From NCBI GenBank assembly GCA_003535455.1, contig DOHD01000178.1, positions 14,501 to 25,216 on the forward strand: a DNA stretch of 10,716 bases, given 5' to 3'. The translations under genes were made by a program, and so were the position numbers. The notes beneath the pieces were generated by a model that worked only from the letters and a program-made list of their open reading frames with translations, had not been told where the DNA came from and ran no database searches. Below, piece by piece: positions 1 through 6,298 of this stretch (within the stretch, counting starts at the first letter, position 1; the number at the start of each line of letters is the position of its first letter). This DNA comes from Acidimicrobium sp. (GTDB taxonomy: Bacteria; Actinomycetota; Acidimicrobiia; Acidimicrobiales; Ilumatobacteraceae).

Positions 1-696
1 CAGCAAACTTTGCGCAATGCCCTCAAGCGACGAGGTTCAGTCGTGCCAGTGCAGTTGATTGCCGAAGATTTTGAGATTGAACAGACCGAACATTTGACTC
101 GTTCGTCGACGGTTTTGATGCTCGACCTTTCGCTTTCGATGCCGATGCGAGATTATTTTTTGCCGGCGAAAAAAGTCGCCATGGCGCTGCACTCACTGAT
201 GAGTTCGCAGTTCCCGCGTGACTATCTCGGAATTGTCGGTTTTAGCGAGACGGCGCGGGCTTTGAAACCGCAGCAATTACCCGAGGTCTCATGGGATTTT
301 GTTTATGGCACCAACATGCAGCACGGGTTCATGCTGGCCCGTGAAATGTTGTCTCGTCAGAGCGGCACAAAGCAGATAATCATGATCACCGACGGAGAAC
401 CAACCGCTCACATTTCACAATCTGGCGAAGTGTTCTTCAACTATCCACCGGTGCGCGAAACAATTGAGGCGACTTTGCGCGAGGTCATTCGGGCGACCCG
501 CGAAGGCATAAGAATAAACACTTTCATGCTTGACGCATCGCGCGCGTTGCAGGCGTTTATCGAGCAGTTGACGGCCATAAACAAGGGTCGCGCGTTTTTC
601 ACCGGTCCAGAAAATCTGGGTGAGTATGTGCTGGTCGACTTCATCGAACACAAGCGCCAACTTTCTCGTCTCGGTGGGTCACGACGGGCGAGTTAG
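1..696 (+). CDS. VWA-domain protein, Rv0959-like (3' part; start outside window)
   Basis: This is the C-terminal part of a von Willebrand factor A (VWA) protein. The frame is open from base 1, so the true start lies upstream; the TTG at 10 is probably internal. The metal-binding (MIDAS) pattern is visible: DLSLS at about residues 42-46 counted from base 1, the Thr of GTNMQHG, and the Asp of MITDGEPTAH. The combination of SWDFVYGTNMQHGF, TDGEPTAH, YPPVRETIEATL, NTFMLD and a LGEYVLVDFI ending matches, from memory, the actinobacterial family of Rv0959. In that family the gene usually follows an AAA+ MoxR/magnesium-chelatase-like ATPase, and the pair is thought to work as a chaperone-like complex. 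No ATPase is visible here, as it would lie upstream. No signal peptide or membrane segment is seen in this part. The family call is firm; the cellular role is unknown. Confidence 0.85.
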   Translation, partial: QQTLRNALKRRGSVVPVQLIAEDFEIEQTEHLTRSSTVLMLDLSLSMPMRDYFLPAKKVAMALHSLMSSQFPRDYLGIVGFSETARALKPQQLPEVSWDFVYGTNMQHGFMLAREMLSRQSGTKQIIMITDGEPTAHISQSGEVFFNYPPVRETIEATLREVIRATREGIRINTFMLDASRALQAFIEQLTAINKGRAFFTGPENLGEYVLVDFIEHKRQLSRLGGSRRAS

Positions 697-756
697 GCAG
701 TATTTGCATTTTTTGTAAAAGTTTGGCAGAATGACACCGCTGTAGTTACACCGTTG

Positions 757-786
757 TTGACGCCCCCGCGTTAGTGAACGGCTAAT
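757..786 (+). promoter_or_regulatory. Possible whiB2 promoter
   Basis: The 106-nt gap between the VWA gene and whiB2 contains TTGACG (757-762), a good -35 match, then an 18-nt spacer and GCTAAT (781-786) as a weak -10. A start near 793 would leave almost no leader before the ribosome binding site at 788-794, which argues against this exact placement. Treat it as a candidate only. I see no other structured element in this gap. Confidence 0.25.
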
Positions 787-787
787 C

Positions 788-794
788 GGGAGGG
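788..794 (+). promoter_or_regulatory. Ribosome binding site deciding the whiB2 start
   Basis: GGGAGGG lies 8 nt before the TTG at 803, which is ideal spacing. It lies 20 nt before the first in-frame ATG (815). A second purine run, GGAAGA at 805-810, sits only 4 nt before that ATG. Spacing and strength therefore favour TTG, but the ATG remains possible. Confidence 0.55.
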
Positions 795-802
795 CTTCAA
801 AA

Positions 803-1081
803 TTGGAAGATCGCATGCACATAGCTGTGAGTAGTGAGCGTGCATGGCAAGACCAGGCAAATTGCCTCGGTGTTGACCCGGATCTTTTCTTTCCTGAGCG
901 TGGAGCATCGACCCGAGAGGCAAAAGAAGTTTGTCGTGGCTGCGTGGTCAAGAACGACTGTCTCGAATACGCCCTTGAGAATGGCGAAAAATTCGGCATT
1001 TGGGGCGGGCTCTCCGAGCGAGAGCGTCGGCGTCTGCGCCGTCAGCGCGCGCAGAGCAGTCGCAACATCGCTAGCGCCTAA
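803..1081 (+). CDS. whiB2: WhiB2-type iron-sulfur transcriptional regulator
   Basis: WhiB proteins are small actinobacterial regulators that bind a redox-sensitive [4Fe-4S] cluster and act with the principal sigma factor. Counting from the TTG, the four cluster cysteines are C21, C44, C47 and C53 (C-x22-C-x2-C-x5-C). The DPDLFFP segment precedes them. After them come the GIWGG turn (65-69) and a basic tail (ERRRLRRQR) expected to contact DNA. The run GASTREAKEVCRGC and the segment FGIWGGLSERERRRL fit WhiB2 (WhmD in mycobacteria, WhiB in Streptomyces), linked to septation and cell division, better than WhiB1 or the stress-response WhiBs. At 92 aa the length is normal; starting at the ATG would remove four residues upstream of the conserved part. 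The gene stands alone and converges with the formiminotransferase gene 5 nt away. WhiB family membership is certain; the WhiB2 subgroup is likely. Confidence 0.9.
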   Translation: MEDRMHIAVSSERAWQDQANCLGVDPDLFFPERGASTREAKEVCRGCVVKNDCLEYALENGEKFGIWGGLSERERRRLRRQRAQSSRNIASA

Positions 1082-1089
1082 ACGCGCTA
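1072..1089. terminator. Hairpin spanning the convergent stops of whiB2 and ftcD
   Basis: TAGCGC (1072-1077) and GCGCTA (1084-1089) are perfect inverted copies around a 6-nt loop. The hairpin covers the whiB2 stop (1079-1081) and the opposing stop (1087-1089). On the plus strand a short T run follows at 1097-1100; there is none on the minus strand. It may end transcription in one or both directions, but the stem is only 6 bp and lacks a strong U tract. Confidence 0.4.
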
Positions 1090-1893
1090 ATTGAGGTTTT
1101 GTATCGCGCGGTTGCGCGTTGCCAAACACCATTCAATTGTTTTTTCTTTGCTTAAGTCAAGTTCGTCCCAACGAGATTTTTGAATATTCGCGAGCACCCG
1201 CGCAGGGGCAAGCCCAACGAGTTCTGCCCGCGCAATATCTGCCCGTTTTGCGACCTGGTCAAAGACGATGTCCGGGCCAACCTCATCGGGTCTGATTAGG
1301 TTCATGCTGACCTGAATTTCGTTGCCAAGTTGAAGACCGAGTGTGCGAACTTGGGGGCTGCGAATTTCGCGGGCAATTCGTCTGCCGTCGTCAATCGTCG
1401 CATTCTTCAACCAGATGTTGTACGCCACCAAAATTTGTCGAGCACCGACGCAAATCGCGCCGGCCGTGGGGTGAGGCTCGGTTGGGCCAAAGTCTGGCAT
1501 CAAGTCGACGAATGCACGTTTTCGAATCTCCGGCAAATCTCGCTCGGGGCCGTAAACGAAACTCGGTATTTTCAGTTCGTTCGCTGCATACTCGGCGAAT
1601 TCATTTCTTGCTCGAACCGCATCTTCAATTGTCGAGTTTTCAAGCGGCACAAACGGCACCACATCGATGATGCCGATTCTTGGGTGAACACCGACATGCT
1701 TACGTAAGTCAAATTGATCGGCGCATAGTTGGGAAAGTTGACGCGCTGCTATCGGGTTGGCGAGAGTGAAAACGCTTCGATGATGATGAAAGTCGCTGTG
1801 AATATCCAGAATATCGTGACCGATCTGGCCACGAATTTTTTCGATTGCGTCTAGCTGACGACCCTCGCTGATGTTGATTACGCACTCGAGCAC
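1087..1893 (-). CDS. ftcD: Formiminotransferase-domain protein (glutamate formimidoyltransferase family)
   Basis: The family transfers the formimino group of N-formimino-glutamate (a histidine breakdown product) to tetrahydrofolate in the cytoplasm. The whole 268-aa protein corresponds to the formiminotransferase part of FTCD, with no cyclodeaminase domain. Family motifs run in order: ECVINISEGR (3-12), DIHSDFHHHRSVFT (30-43), KHVGVHPRIGIIDVVPFVP (65-83, holding the His residues of the active site), IPSFVYG (109-115), HPTAGAICVGAR (141-152), LVAYN (155-159) and IAREIR (173-178). The start is GTG at 1893: the motif begins at residue 3, and no in-frame alternative fits better. No Shine-Dalgarno sequence precedes it. 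No other histidine-degradation gene is visible nearby, so the physiological substrate could differ; many actinobacteria carry a lone copy. Family is sure, exact reaction moderately sure. Confidence 0.85.
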   Translation of the reverse strand: MLECVINISEGRQLDAIEKIRGQIGHDILDIHSDFHHHRSVFTLANPIAARQLSQLCADQFDLRKHVGVHPRIGIIDVVPFVPLENSTIEDAVRARNEFAEYAANELKIPSFVYGPERDLPEIRKRAFVDLMPDFGPTEPHPTAGAICVGARQILVAYNIWLKNATIDDGRRIAREIRSPQVRTLGLQLGNEIQVSMNLIRPDEVGPDIVFDQVAKRADIARAELVGLAPARVLANIQKSRWDELDLSKEKTIEWCLATRNRAIQNLN

Positions 1894-1899
1894 CTATAT

Positions 1900-1905
1900 T
1901 GCTTA
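1900..1905 (-). promoter_or_regulatory. Possible -10 for a leaderless formiminotransferase mRNA
   Basis: On the minus strand TAAGCA ends 6 nt before the GTG start at 1893. That places a predicted transcription start at or next to the start codon. Together with the missing Shine-Dalgarno sequence this suggests a leaderless transcript, which is common in actinobacteria. No convincing -35 is seen, and TAAGCA is only a partial -10 match. Confidence 0.25.
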
Positions 1906-1928
1906 GCGCATTTTTGGCTGGTCATGCT

Positions 1929-1932
1929 AGGG
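1929..1932 (+). promoter_or_regulatory. Ribosome binding site of tatA
   Basis: AGGG lies 7 nt before the ATG at 1940 and supports translation of this very short gene. The 46-nt region shared with the divergent formiminotransferase gene leaves little room for separate promoters. TATATT (1895-1900) and CATGCT (1923-1928, 18 nt after TTGCTT) are possible plus-strand -10 elements. Confidence 0.5.
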
Positions 1933-1939
1933 TTGTCTT

Positions 1940-2119
1940 ATGTTCAACGGTCCTGAAATTTGGATAATCATCTTGCTCGTTGTGGTGCTTTTTGGTGGCT
2001 CACGCCTTCCGAAAATTGCTCGCAACCTCGGCAAAGCGCAAAGCGAACTCAAAAAGGGTCTTGCTGAGGGTATGGCCGAGTCGAAAAAAGACGACGCTCC
2101 GAAAACCGACTCCAACTAG
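1940..2119 (+). CDS. tatA: Twin-arginine translocase subunit TatA
   Basis: This 59-codon gene runs from ATG 1940 to TAG 2117-2119. TatA forms the pore-like oligomer of the Tat system, which exports folded proteins across the cytoplasmic membrane. The protein begins MFNGPEIWIIILLVVVLFGG, with one hydrophobic membrane segment at about residues 7-19. It continues with the hallmark hinge FGGSRLPKIARNLGKA (18-33), an amphipathic helix (about 22-46) and a charged tail ending DDAPKTDSN. The FG-x3-LP motif and an N-terminal acidic residue (E6) are the diagnostic signs. The length is at the short end of the TatA range and too short for a typical TatB. No tatB or tatC is present in the window; in actinobacteria tatA and tatC are often elsewhere together, so this may be a lone or extra copy. 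It converges on ppx. Confidence 0.92.
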   Translation: MFNGPEIWIIILLVVVLFGGSRLPKIARNLGKAQSELKKGLAEGMAESKKDDAPKTDSN

Positions 2120-2130
2120 TTTTGGCGTCA

Positions 2131-2147
2131 CGGCAGATTATCTGCCG
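2131..2147. terminator. Probable bidirectional terminator hairpin between tatA and ppx
   Basis: CGGCAGA (2131-2137), a TTA loop, and TCTGCCG (2141-2147) form a perfect 7-bp, GC-rich stem. It sits in the 29-nt gap between two convergent stop codons. A partial T run follows on the plus strand (CTTATTTG) and an A-rich stretch precedes it (read as T-rich on the minus strand). Position and stem favour a terminator for both genes. Confidence 0.6.
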
Positions 2148-2148
2148 C

Positions 2149-3699
2149 TTATTTGAGTGCGAGCACTTTAACTTTTGTTGCTAGTACGTCTGCCAGCAAG
2201 CTTCTTCGCTCGTTGGCCGCATAAAGGTTTAGTTCAATATCGGCTTTCGCCGAGGCTTTTGCGAAAATGAGAAATTGTTCGTCTTCGGCGCGAACGGTTA
2301 CAGATTTGACGCGCCCATCTTGCGTTCGATCGAGACCGATCGCGATTCGCAAAATCGCAGCCAACGAGGTAACTAGTTTTTGGTCTGTTTCTTCGAGTTG
2401 GGCGAATTCTGAGTGCGACAGTTTTGGTGCGCTCTTGCGGTGATAGCGGGCGATAACCGCGATCAATTCAATTTCGCGATCGGTGAGGCCGACAAGTTCT
2501 GAGTTTCGAATCACGTAATAAGAGTGAAGATGATGTTTCGAGTGCGACACCACAACACCAACATTTGCCAGAAGTGCCGCGGCCTCGAGGTATCGGCGTG
2601 ATGTTTGTGGTAGCCCGAGCTTTTTTTGCAGGCAGTCGAACAACGAAAGCGCGATTTTTGAAACGTGGGACGAATGCTCTGGCCTGTCATCGCATCGATC
2701 AGCAAGTTGTTTGACGCTCAGCAATGCCGGGTCAACATCTTCGGGGTGATTGATTAGATTCTCGCGAGCAAGAGTGTCAAATAGAACCCCCTCGCGTAAT
2801 GCATAGTCAGAGTAGATAAATTTGTCGACACCAAAAGATAAGGCGATGCCTTCGAGAATAATGGCGCCTGCGAGAATTATTTCTGAGCGCGACGAGTCAA
2901 GATTGAAAATCTTCGCCCGATCTTTGACTGTGGGTATGTCTGCAAGCAAATCTAAAACCCTTGTGAGATCATTGGCGCTGAATTCATAGCGGTTGAAAGA
3001 CTTTGGTACTGGCTCATCATTAAGTTTGTTGATTAATTTGGCCACGGCCTCGACGGTGCCCGACGAACCAACTGCCACTTCAAAACCGAGTTCGCTAACT
3101 TCGGGTTTAATCGTCGCAAGCATCGATCGCACAAACTTGCGACAACTGCTGACGCTGCTTGGGTGAAGAGCATCGGTACCAAAAAATCTGTCGGTCAAAC
3201 GAACTGCGCCAAGTTTGAAGCTGCGTGAAAGCAAAATTTCATCGCCCGAGCCGACAACAACCTCGGTTGAGCCTCCGCCGATGTCGCAAAGCAACATCGG
3301 CTGTTCGCCGACTGCTACCGCATATTTGGCACCTAGATGAATGAGACGGGCTTCTTCAACGCCAGAAATGACTTCAACTTCGATACCGGCCTCTTTGCGC
3401 GCTCGTTTAATAAATTCGTTGCGATTCTTGGCCTCGCGAACTGCACTCGTGGCAACCGCCCGCAATTTCGCACCGTGCACTTCGGCGATTGCGTTCATCC
3501 GTTTTAGCGAAGCGATGCCTCGCTCGATCGCATCTGGTTCGAGTTGCTTCATATCGCCCGCGCCATGGCCGAGTCGGACGACTTCTTTTTCGCTGGCGAT
3601 AACTTCGAACCCGGTCTCGACCGGTTTGGCGACGACTAAGTGAAAACTATTCGTCCCGATATCAAGCGCACCAATGACATCGTTTGACTCTGAGCCCAC
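2149..3699 (-). CDS. ppx: Exopolyphosphatase / pppGpp phosphatase (Ppx/GppA family)
   Basis: The enzyme removes terminal phosphate from polyphosphate, or hydrolyses pppGpp, in the cytoplasm. At 516 aa it is a two-part Ppx. The N-terminal ASKHA ATPase-like domain (about 8-305) shows phosphate loop 1 ALDIGTNSFHLVV (11-23), the catalytic Glu region ISGVEEARLI (111-120), loop 2 CDIGGGSTEVVV (138-149), GSSGTVEAV (211-219) and SDYALREG (297-304). The C-terminal HD-like domain (about 325-516) contains HSKHHLHSYYVIRNSEL (385-401) and ARYHRK (417-422), as in E. coli Ppx. Where E. coli Ppx has LHEVG this protein has LANVG (377-381), so the usual His and acidic pair are replaced. The GTG start at 3699 places the first motif at residue 11; no Shine-Dalgarno sequence is seen. 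The gene lies divergent from the ppk1 side of the cluster. Ppx versus GppA specificity cannot be told from sequence alone; ppk1 nearby favours polyphosphate. Confidence 0.92.
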   Translation of the reverse strand: MGSESNDVIGALDIGTNSFHLVVAKPVETGFEVIASEKEVVRLGHGAGDMKQLEPDAIERGIASLKRMNAIAEVHGAKLRAVATSAVREAKNRNEFIKRARKEAGIEVEVISGVEEARLIHLGAKYAVAVGEQPMLLCDIGGGSTEVVVGSGDEILLSRSFKLGAVRLTDRFFGTDALHPSSVSSCRKFVRSMLATIKPEVSELGFEVAVGSSGTVEAVAKLINKLNDEPVPKSFNRYEFSANDLTRVLDLLADIPTVKDRAKIFNLDSSRSEIILAGAIILEGIALSFGVDKFIYSDYALREGVLFDTLARENLINHPEDVDPALLSVKQLADRCDDRPEHSSHVSKIALSLFDCLQKKLGLPQTSRRYLEAAALLANVGVVVSHSKHHLHSYYVIRNSELVGLTDREIELIAVIARYHRKSAPKLSHSEFAQLEETDQKLVTSLAAILRIAIGLDRTQDGRVKSVTVRAEDEQFLIFAKASAKADIELNLYAANERRSLLADVLATKVKVLALK

Positions 3700-3707
3700 A
3701 AACGCAC

Positions 3708-3713
3708 ATCTTA
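3708..3713 (-). promoter_or_regulatory. Probable -10 of a leaderless ppx transcript
   Basis: TAAGAT on the minus strand is one base from the TATAAT consensus class and ends 8 nt before the GTG start of ppx. Transcription would begin within 1-2 nt of the start codon, and no Shine-Dalgarno sequence is present. Both facts fit a leaderless mRNA. A -35 element is not evident. Confidence 0.4.
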
Positions 3714-3727
3714 GAACGCGATCGTTC
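3714..3727. promoter_or_regulatory. Short dyad in the ppx / 104-aa gene divergent region
   Basis: GAACG (3714-3718) and CGTTC (3723-3727) are inverted copies separated by CGAT. The dyad sits in the 64-nt region between the two divergent starts, just upstream of the putative ppx -10. A regulator bound here could affect both directions. Five-base arms can occur by chance, so this is tentative. Confidence 0.25.
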
Positions 3728-3732
3728 GACGG

Positions 3733-3758
3733 TAGGATTTAGTTTCAATTCGAAGGAG
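3733..3758 (+). promoter_or_regulatory. -10 candidate and strong ribosome binding site of the 104-aa gene
   Basis: TAGGAT (3733-3738) has the TAnnnT form of a -10 box; the -35 region is poor. AAGGAG (3753-3758) is a full-strength Shine-Dalgarno sequence 5 nt before the ATG at 3764. It is the best ribosome binding site in the window and suggests well-translated, leadered mRNA on this side, unlike divergent ppx. Confidence 0.5.
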
Positions 3759-3763
3759 ATGTC

Positions 3764-4078
3764 ATGACCAATTATTCAGATGCAACAACCCTGAACGAGC
3801 CACCGCGTGGTCATGCGCGCATCGTCTATCTTGGCCCAGCGTCACCTCATTGGGAGGTCTACGGAGATTATGGCGACCAAAACATGCTCGAAGAGTTTCG
3901 TGCCAGAACCCTTGCTCGACTAATTCTCCTGCCTCGAAATGACCCACAATTTCGTCGCAATCAAGAACGGGTCAACAAAGATGCCGAGCGCGAACGAATC
4001 AGCATCGAATGGGAACTGGGCTATGCGGTTGCCGCAGAGACGCCAACGGTGCCTTCAGTCGCCACACCATCTGAATAG
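3764..4078 (+). CDS. Unknown small protein between ppx and ppk1
   Basis: I do not recognise a named family for this 104-aa protein. The start is well supported by AAGGAG 5 nt upstream. The middle looks like a compact folded domain: GHARIVYLGPASPHWEVYGDYGD (about 16-38), then a helical, charged stretch with EEFRARTLARLILLP (43-57), DPQFRRNQERVNKDAERERISIEWELGYAV (60-89), and a Thr/Pro/Ser-rich tail. There is no signal peptide, membrane segment or cysteine, so it is probably cytoplasmic. The PHWEV segment and the Arg-rich helix are the most distinctive parts. It lies 54 nt upstream of ppk1 on the same strand and divergent from ppx, so it may be co-transcribed with ppk1. A role in polyphosphate metabolism is only guilt by association. 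Confidence 0.8.
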   Translation: MTNYSDATTLNEPPRGHARIVYLGPASPHWEVYGDYGDQNMLEEFRARTLARLILLPRNDPQFRRNQERVNKDAERERISIEWELGYAVAAETPTVPSVATPSE

Positions 4079-4088
4079 GTTTTACTCG

Positions 4089-4099
4089 GGTCATTTTGG
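4089..4099 (+). promoter_or_regulatory. Single PHO-box-like 11-mer upstream of ppk1
   Basis: GGTCATTTTGG agrees with 10 of 11 positions of the actinobacterial PHO-box unit as I recall it from Streptomyces (G-G/T-TCA-YYY-R-G/C-G). Neighbouring 11-mers in phase do not match well, and a working box normally needs at least two units. The element also overlaps a GGGTC/GACCC hairpin (4088-4092 with 4103-4107). It is a weak candidate for RegX3 control of ppk1. Confidence 0.2.
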
Positions 4100-4132
4100 T
4101 GCGACCCAAGATGTCGCCGAAATGAAGTTCAA

Positions 4133-6244
4133 ATGACTTTTTGGCGAAATCGTTTTTTGACAAATACGCGTGCATCGGCAGATTCGTACGATGAGAATAT
4201 AGAACAAAAATACATCAACCGTGAATTGAGTTGGCTTGACTTCAACGATCGAGTCTTGACCCTCGCGAGTGACGAGAGAGTGCCATTGCTCGAGCGCTGT
4301 CGATTTCTGGCTATCTGTTCGTCGAACCTAGACGAGTTTTATCAAATCAGAGTTGCGGCGCTTAAAGACCAAGTTGCAGGCGATGTTCATACCCCAACCC
4401 CCGATGGTTTGACCCCACTTCAGCAATTGCGTGAGATAACTCGTCGCACTCAAGACTTTGTCAATCGTCAACATTTGATTTGGACCGAACAACTAAAGCC
4501 AAGATTGCAGAATTCTGGGGTCGTAGTCGTGAGTTGGGCAGAACTGAGCGACGACGAGCATAAAAAACTTTCAGAAGATTTTGATCGCAGAATATTTCCG
4601 GTACTTACGCCACTTGTGGTTGATCCTGCGCACCCGTTTCCATACATTTCGAACCTTGCATTGAATTTGGCGGTAGTCGCCCGCGACCCACAGTCGGGAG
4701 AGCAAAGATTCGCACGCCTGAAAATTCCAAAAAATATTTCGCGATTTATGCGTGTTGATGACGGCACCAAATTCGTATTGCTCGAAGAAGTCGTGTCGGC
4801 GAATCTTCCACGACTATTTCAAGGTATGACGATTGAACAGTGTTTTGTTTTCAGGGTCACACGCAACGCCGATCTTTCTCTTGACGATGAAGATGCCGAA
4901 GATTTGCTTGCGGCCGTAGAAATGGAGCTACGCCGTCGGCGATTTGGGCGAGCTGTTCGACTTGAGATACCCGTGGGTACGGCCGAAGAAACAGTCGATC
5001 TGATGTGTCAAGAACTCGAAATCGAGGTCGAAGACATCAGCTATCACAATGGCTTCATCGAGATGACCGCGCTGAATCAATTGGCGTCACTTGATTTGCC
5101 GAGTATGAGATTTAAGCCGTGGCCACCACTAACTGCGGGGCGTTTGATGGCAGCCGAGTTAAACGGTCAAAGTATTTTTCAGGTGATTCGCGAACGACAA
5201 CTGTTGGTTCATCACCCGCATGAATCTTTTTCTTCATCGGTTGAGTCGTTCGTTGCCCAGGCTGCAAGTGATCCGAAAGTGCAGTCAATAAAGATGACTC
5301 TCTATCGAACTTCTGGCGACTCTGCGATCGCCAAACATTTGGTGCGCGCGGCCGAATCGGGCAAACAAGTCGCGGTTGTGCTTGAGATCAAGGCAAGATT
5401 TGACGAGGCCCGAAACATCGCTTGGGCAAAAGAACTTGAATATGCAGGCGTGCATGTTACATATGGCATTGTCGGCCTAAAGACTCATTCAAAATGCATT
5501 CTTGTTGTGCGCGAAGATAGCGATCAGATGCGACGGTATGTGCATATTGGCACCGGAAACTACAACTCGGTCACCGCAAGACTTTATGAAGACATCGGGT
5601 TCTTCACTTGCGAAGAGCAAATCGGTTCTGATGCAACCGAGTTGTTTAATTATTTGACGGGTTATGCCAAAGAACCCGACTATCTGCGGTTATTCGTCGC
5701 TCCGCACCAACTTCGTCCGCGAATTCTTGAGTTGATTCATCGTGAATCAACGTTCAAAGACAAAGGTCGAATAACCCTAAAAATGAATTCAATTTCAGAC
5801 CCGTCAATAATTGATGCGCTTTACGCTGCGAGCAACGCCGGGGTGAAGATCAATCTTGTTGTGCGCGGTATTTGTTGCCTGCGTGCTGGGGTGCCAGGCA
5901 TGTCTGAAAACATCGAAGTGCGGTCGATACTTGGTCGCTATCTCGAACATTCTCGAATTTATCGATTTGAGCACGGTCTTGATGATGAATCGCCGTTGCA
6001 TTTGATCGGCTCTGCAGACATGATGGGGCGAAACCTAGATGGGCGAGTCGAAGTTCTTGTGCCGTTAACGCACGTAAAGCATCGTGCATGGCTCGACAAG
6101 GTCTTGGGTTTTCTCTTGGCCGACGATGTCGCCCACTTCGATCTTGGGAGTGATAATCGATGGAGCAAACACGATTTGGGTGCAGAATTCGGTGACGCTC
6201 AACAGCGACTACACGAATGGGTAGTCGCAACGCAAGTAAGATAA
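4133..6244 (+). CDS. ppk1: Polyphosphate kinase 1
   Basis: PPK1 reversibly transfers the gamma-phosphate of ATP onto a growing polyphosphate chain through a phosphohistidine intermediate. The 703 aa match the usual length. The N domain begins at YINRELSWLDFNDRVL (27-42) with RFLAICSSNLDEFYQIRV (57-74). A head domain contains TPLVVDPAHPFPYISNLALNL (159-179). The two phospholipase-D-like C domains follow. C1 holds KMTLYRTSGDSAIAKHL (387-403) and GLKTHSKC with the candidate autophosphorylated H452, followed by YVHIGTGNYNS (469-479). C2 holds LVVRGICCLRAGVPG (575-589) and RYLEHSRIY with the second conserved His, H606. All expected catalytic residues are present. The ATG at 4133 has only a weak GAAG upstream; the ORF offers no better start near the conserved N-terminus. 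It is followed after 122 nt by the phoU operon. Confidence 0.97.
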   Translation: MTFWRNRFLTNTRASADSYDENIEQKYINRELSWLDFNDRVLTLASDERVPLLERCRFLAICSSNLDEFYQIRVAALKDQVAGDVHTPTPDGLTPLQQLREITRRTQDFVNRQHLIWTEQLKPRLQNSGVVVVSWAELSDDEHKKLSEDFDRRIFPVLTPLVVDPAHPFPYISNLALNLAVVARDPQSGEQRFARLKIPKNISRFMRVDDGTKFVLLEEVVSANLPRLFQGMTIEQCFVFRVTRNADLSLDDEDAEDLLAAVEMELRRRRFGRAVRLEIPVGTAEETVDLMCQELEIEVEDISYHNGFIEMTALNQLASLDLPSMRFKPWPPLTAGRLMAAELNGQSIFQVIRERQLLVHHPHESFSSSVESFVAQAASDPKVQSIKMTLYRTSGDSAIAKHLVRAAESGKQVAVVLEIKARFDEARNIAWAKELEYAGVHVTYGIVGLKTHSKCILVVREDSDQMRRYVHIGTGNYNSVTARLYEDIGFFTCEEQIGSDATELFNYLTGYAKEPDYLRLFVAPHQLRPRILELIHRESTFKDKGRITLKMNSISDPSIIDALYAASNAGVKINLVVRGICCLRAGVPGMSENIEVRSILGRYLEHSRIYRFEHGLDDESPLHLIGSADMMGRNLDGRVEVLVPLTHVKHRAWLDKVLGFLLADDVAHFDLGSDNRWSKHDLGAEFGDAQQRLHEWVVATQVR

Positions 6245-6254
6245 AAAATTATCT

Positions 6255-6298
6255 GTTCACCCGAGTGTCACTTTTTTGACAACCAAAGTTCATCTTTG
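6255..6298 (+). promoter_or_regulatory. PHO box / RegX3 operator: four 11-nt units in phase
   Basis: Four consecutive 11-mers begin at 6255, 6266, 6277 and 6288. They read GTTCACCCGAG, TGTCACTTTTT, TGACAACCAAA and GTTCATCTTTG. The first and last carry clear GTTCAY cores, the second TGTCAC, and the third is degenerate. Direct repeats of GTTCACC-like units with an 11-nt period are the known design of PhoP/PhoB-type operators, and RegX3 belongs to that OmpR/PhoB group. The array lies 69 nt before the phoU start, directly upstream of a TACCGT -10 candidate. It implies activation, or autoregulation, of phoU-senX3-regX3 by RegX3 under low phosphate. Confidence 0.65.

Noticed and set aside
1330-1707. 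Long plus-strand open frame inside the formiminotransferase gene
   Set aside because: It lies opposite a gene with clear family motifs, its translation looks like no protein family, and no ribosome binding site was seen. It is a shadow frame.
5850-6230. 126-codon minus-strand frame inside ppk1
   Set aside because: The overlapping plus-strand sequence encodes conserved PPK1 C2 residues, and the minus-strand translation is low-complexity and Arg/His-rich. It is a shadow frame.
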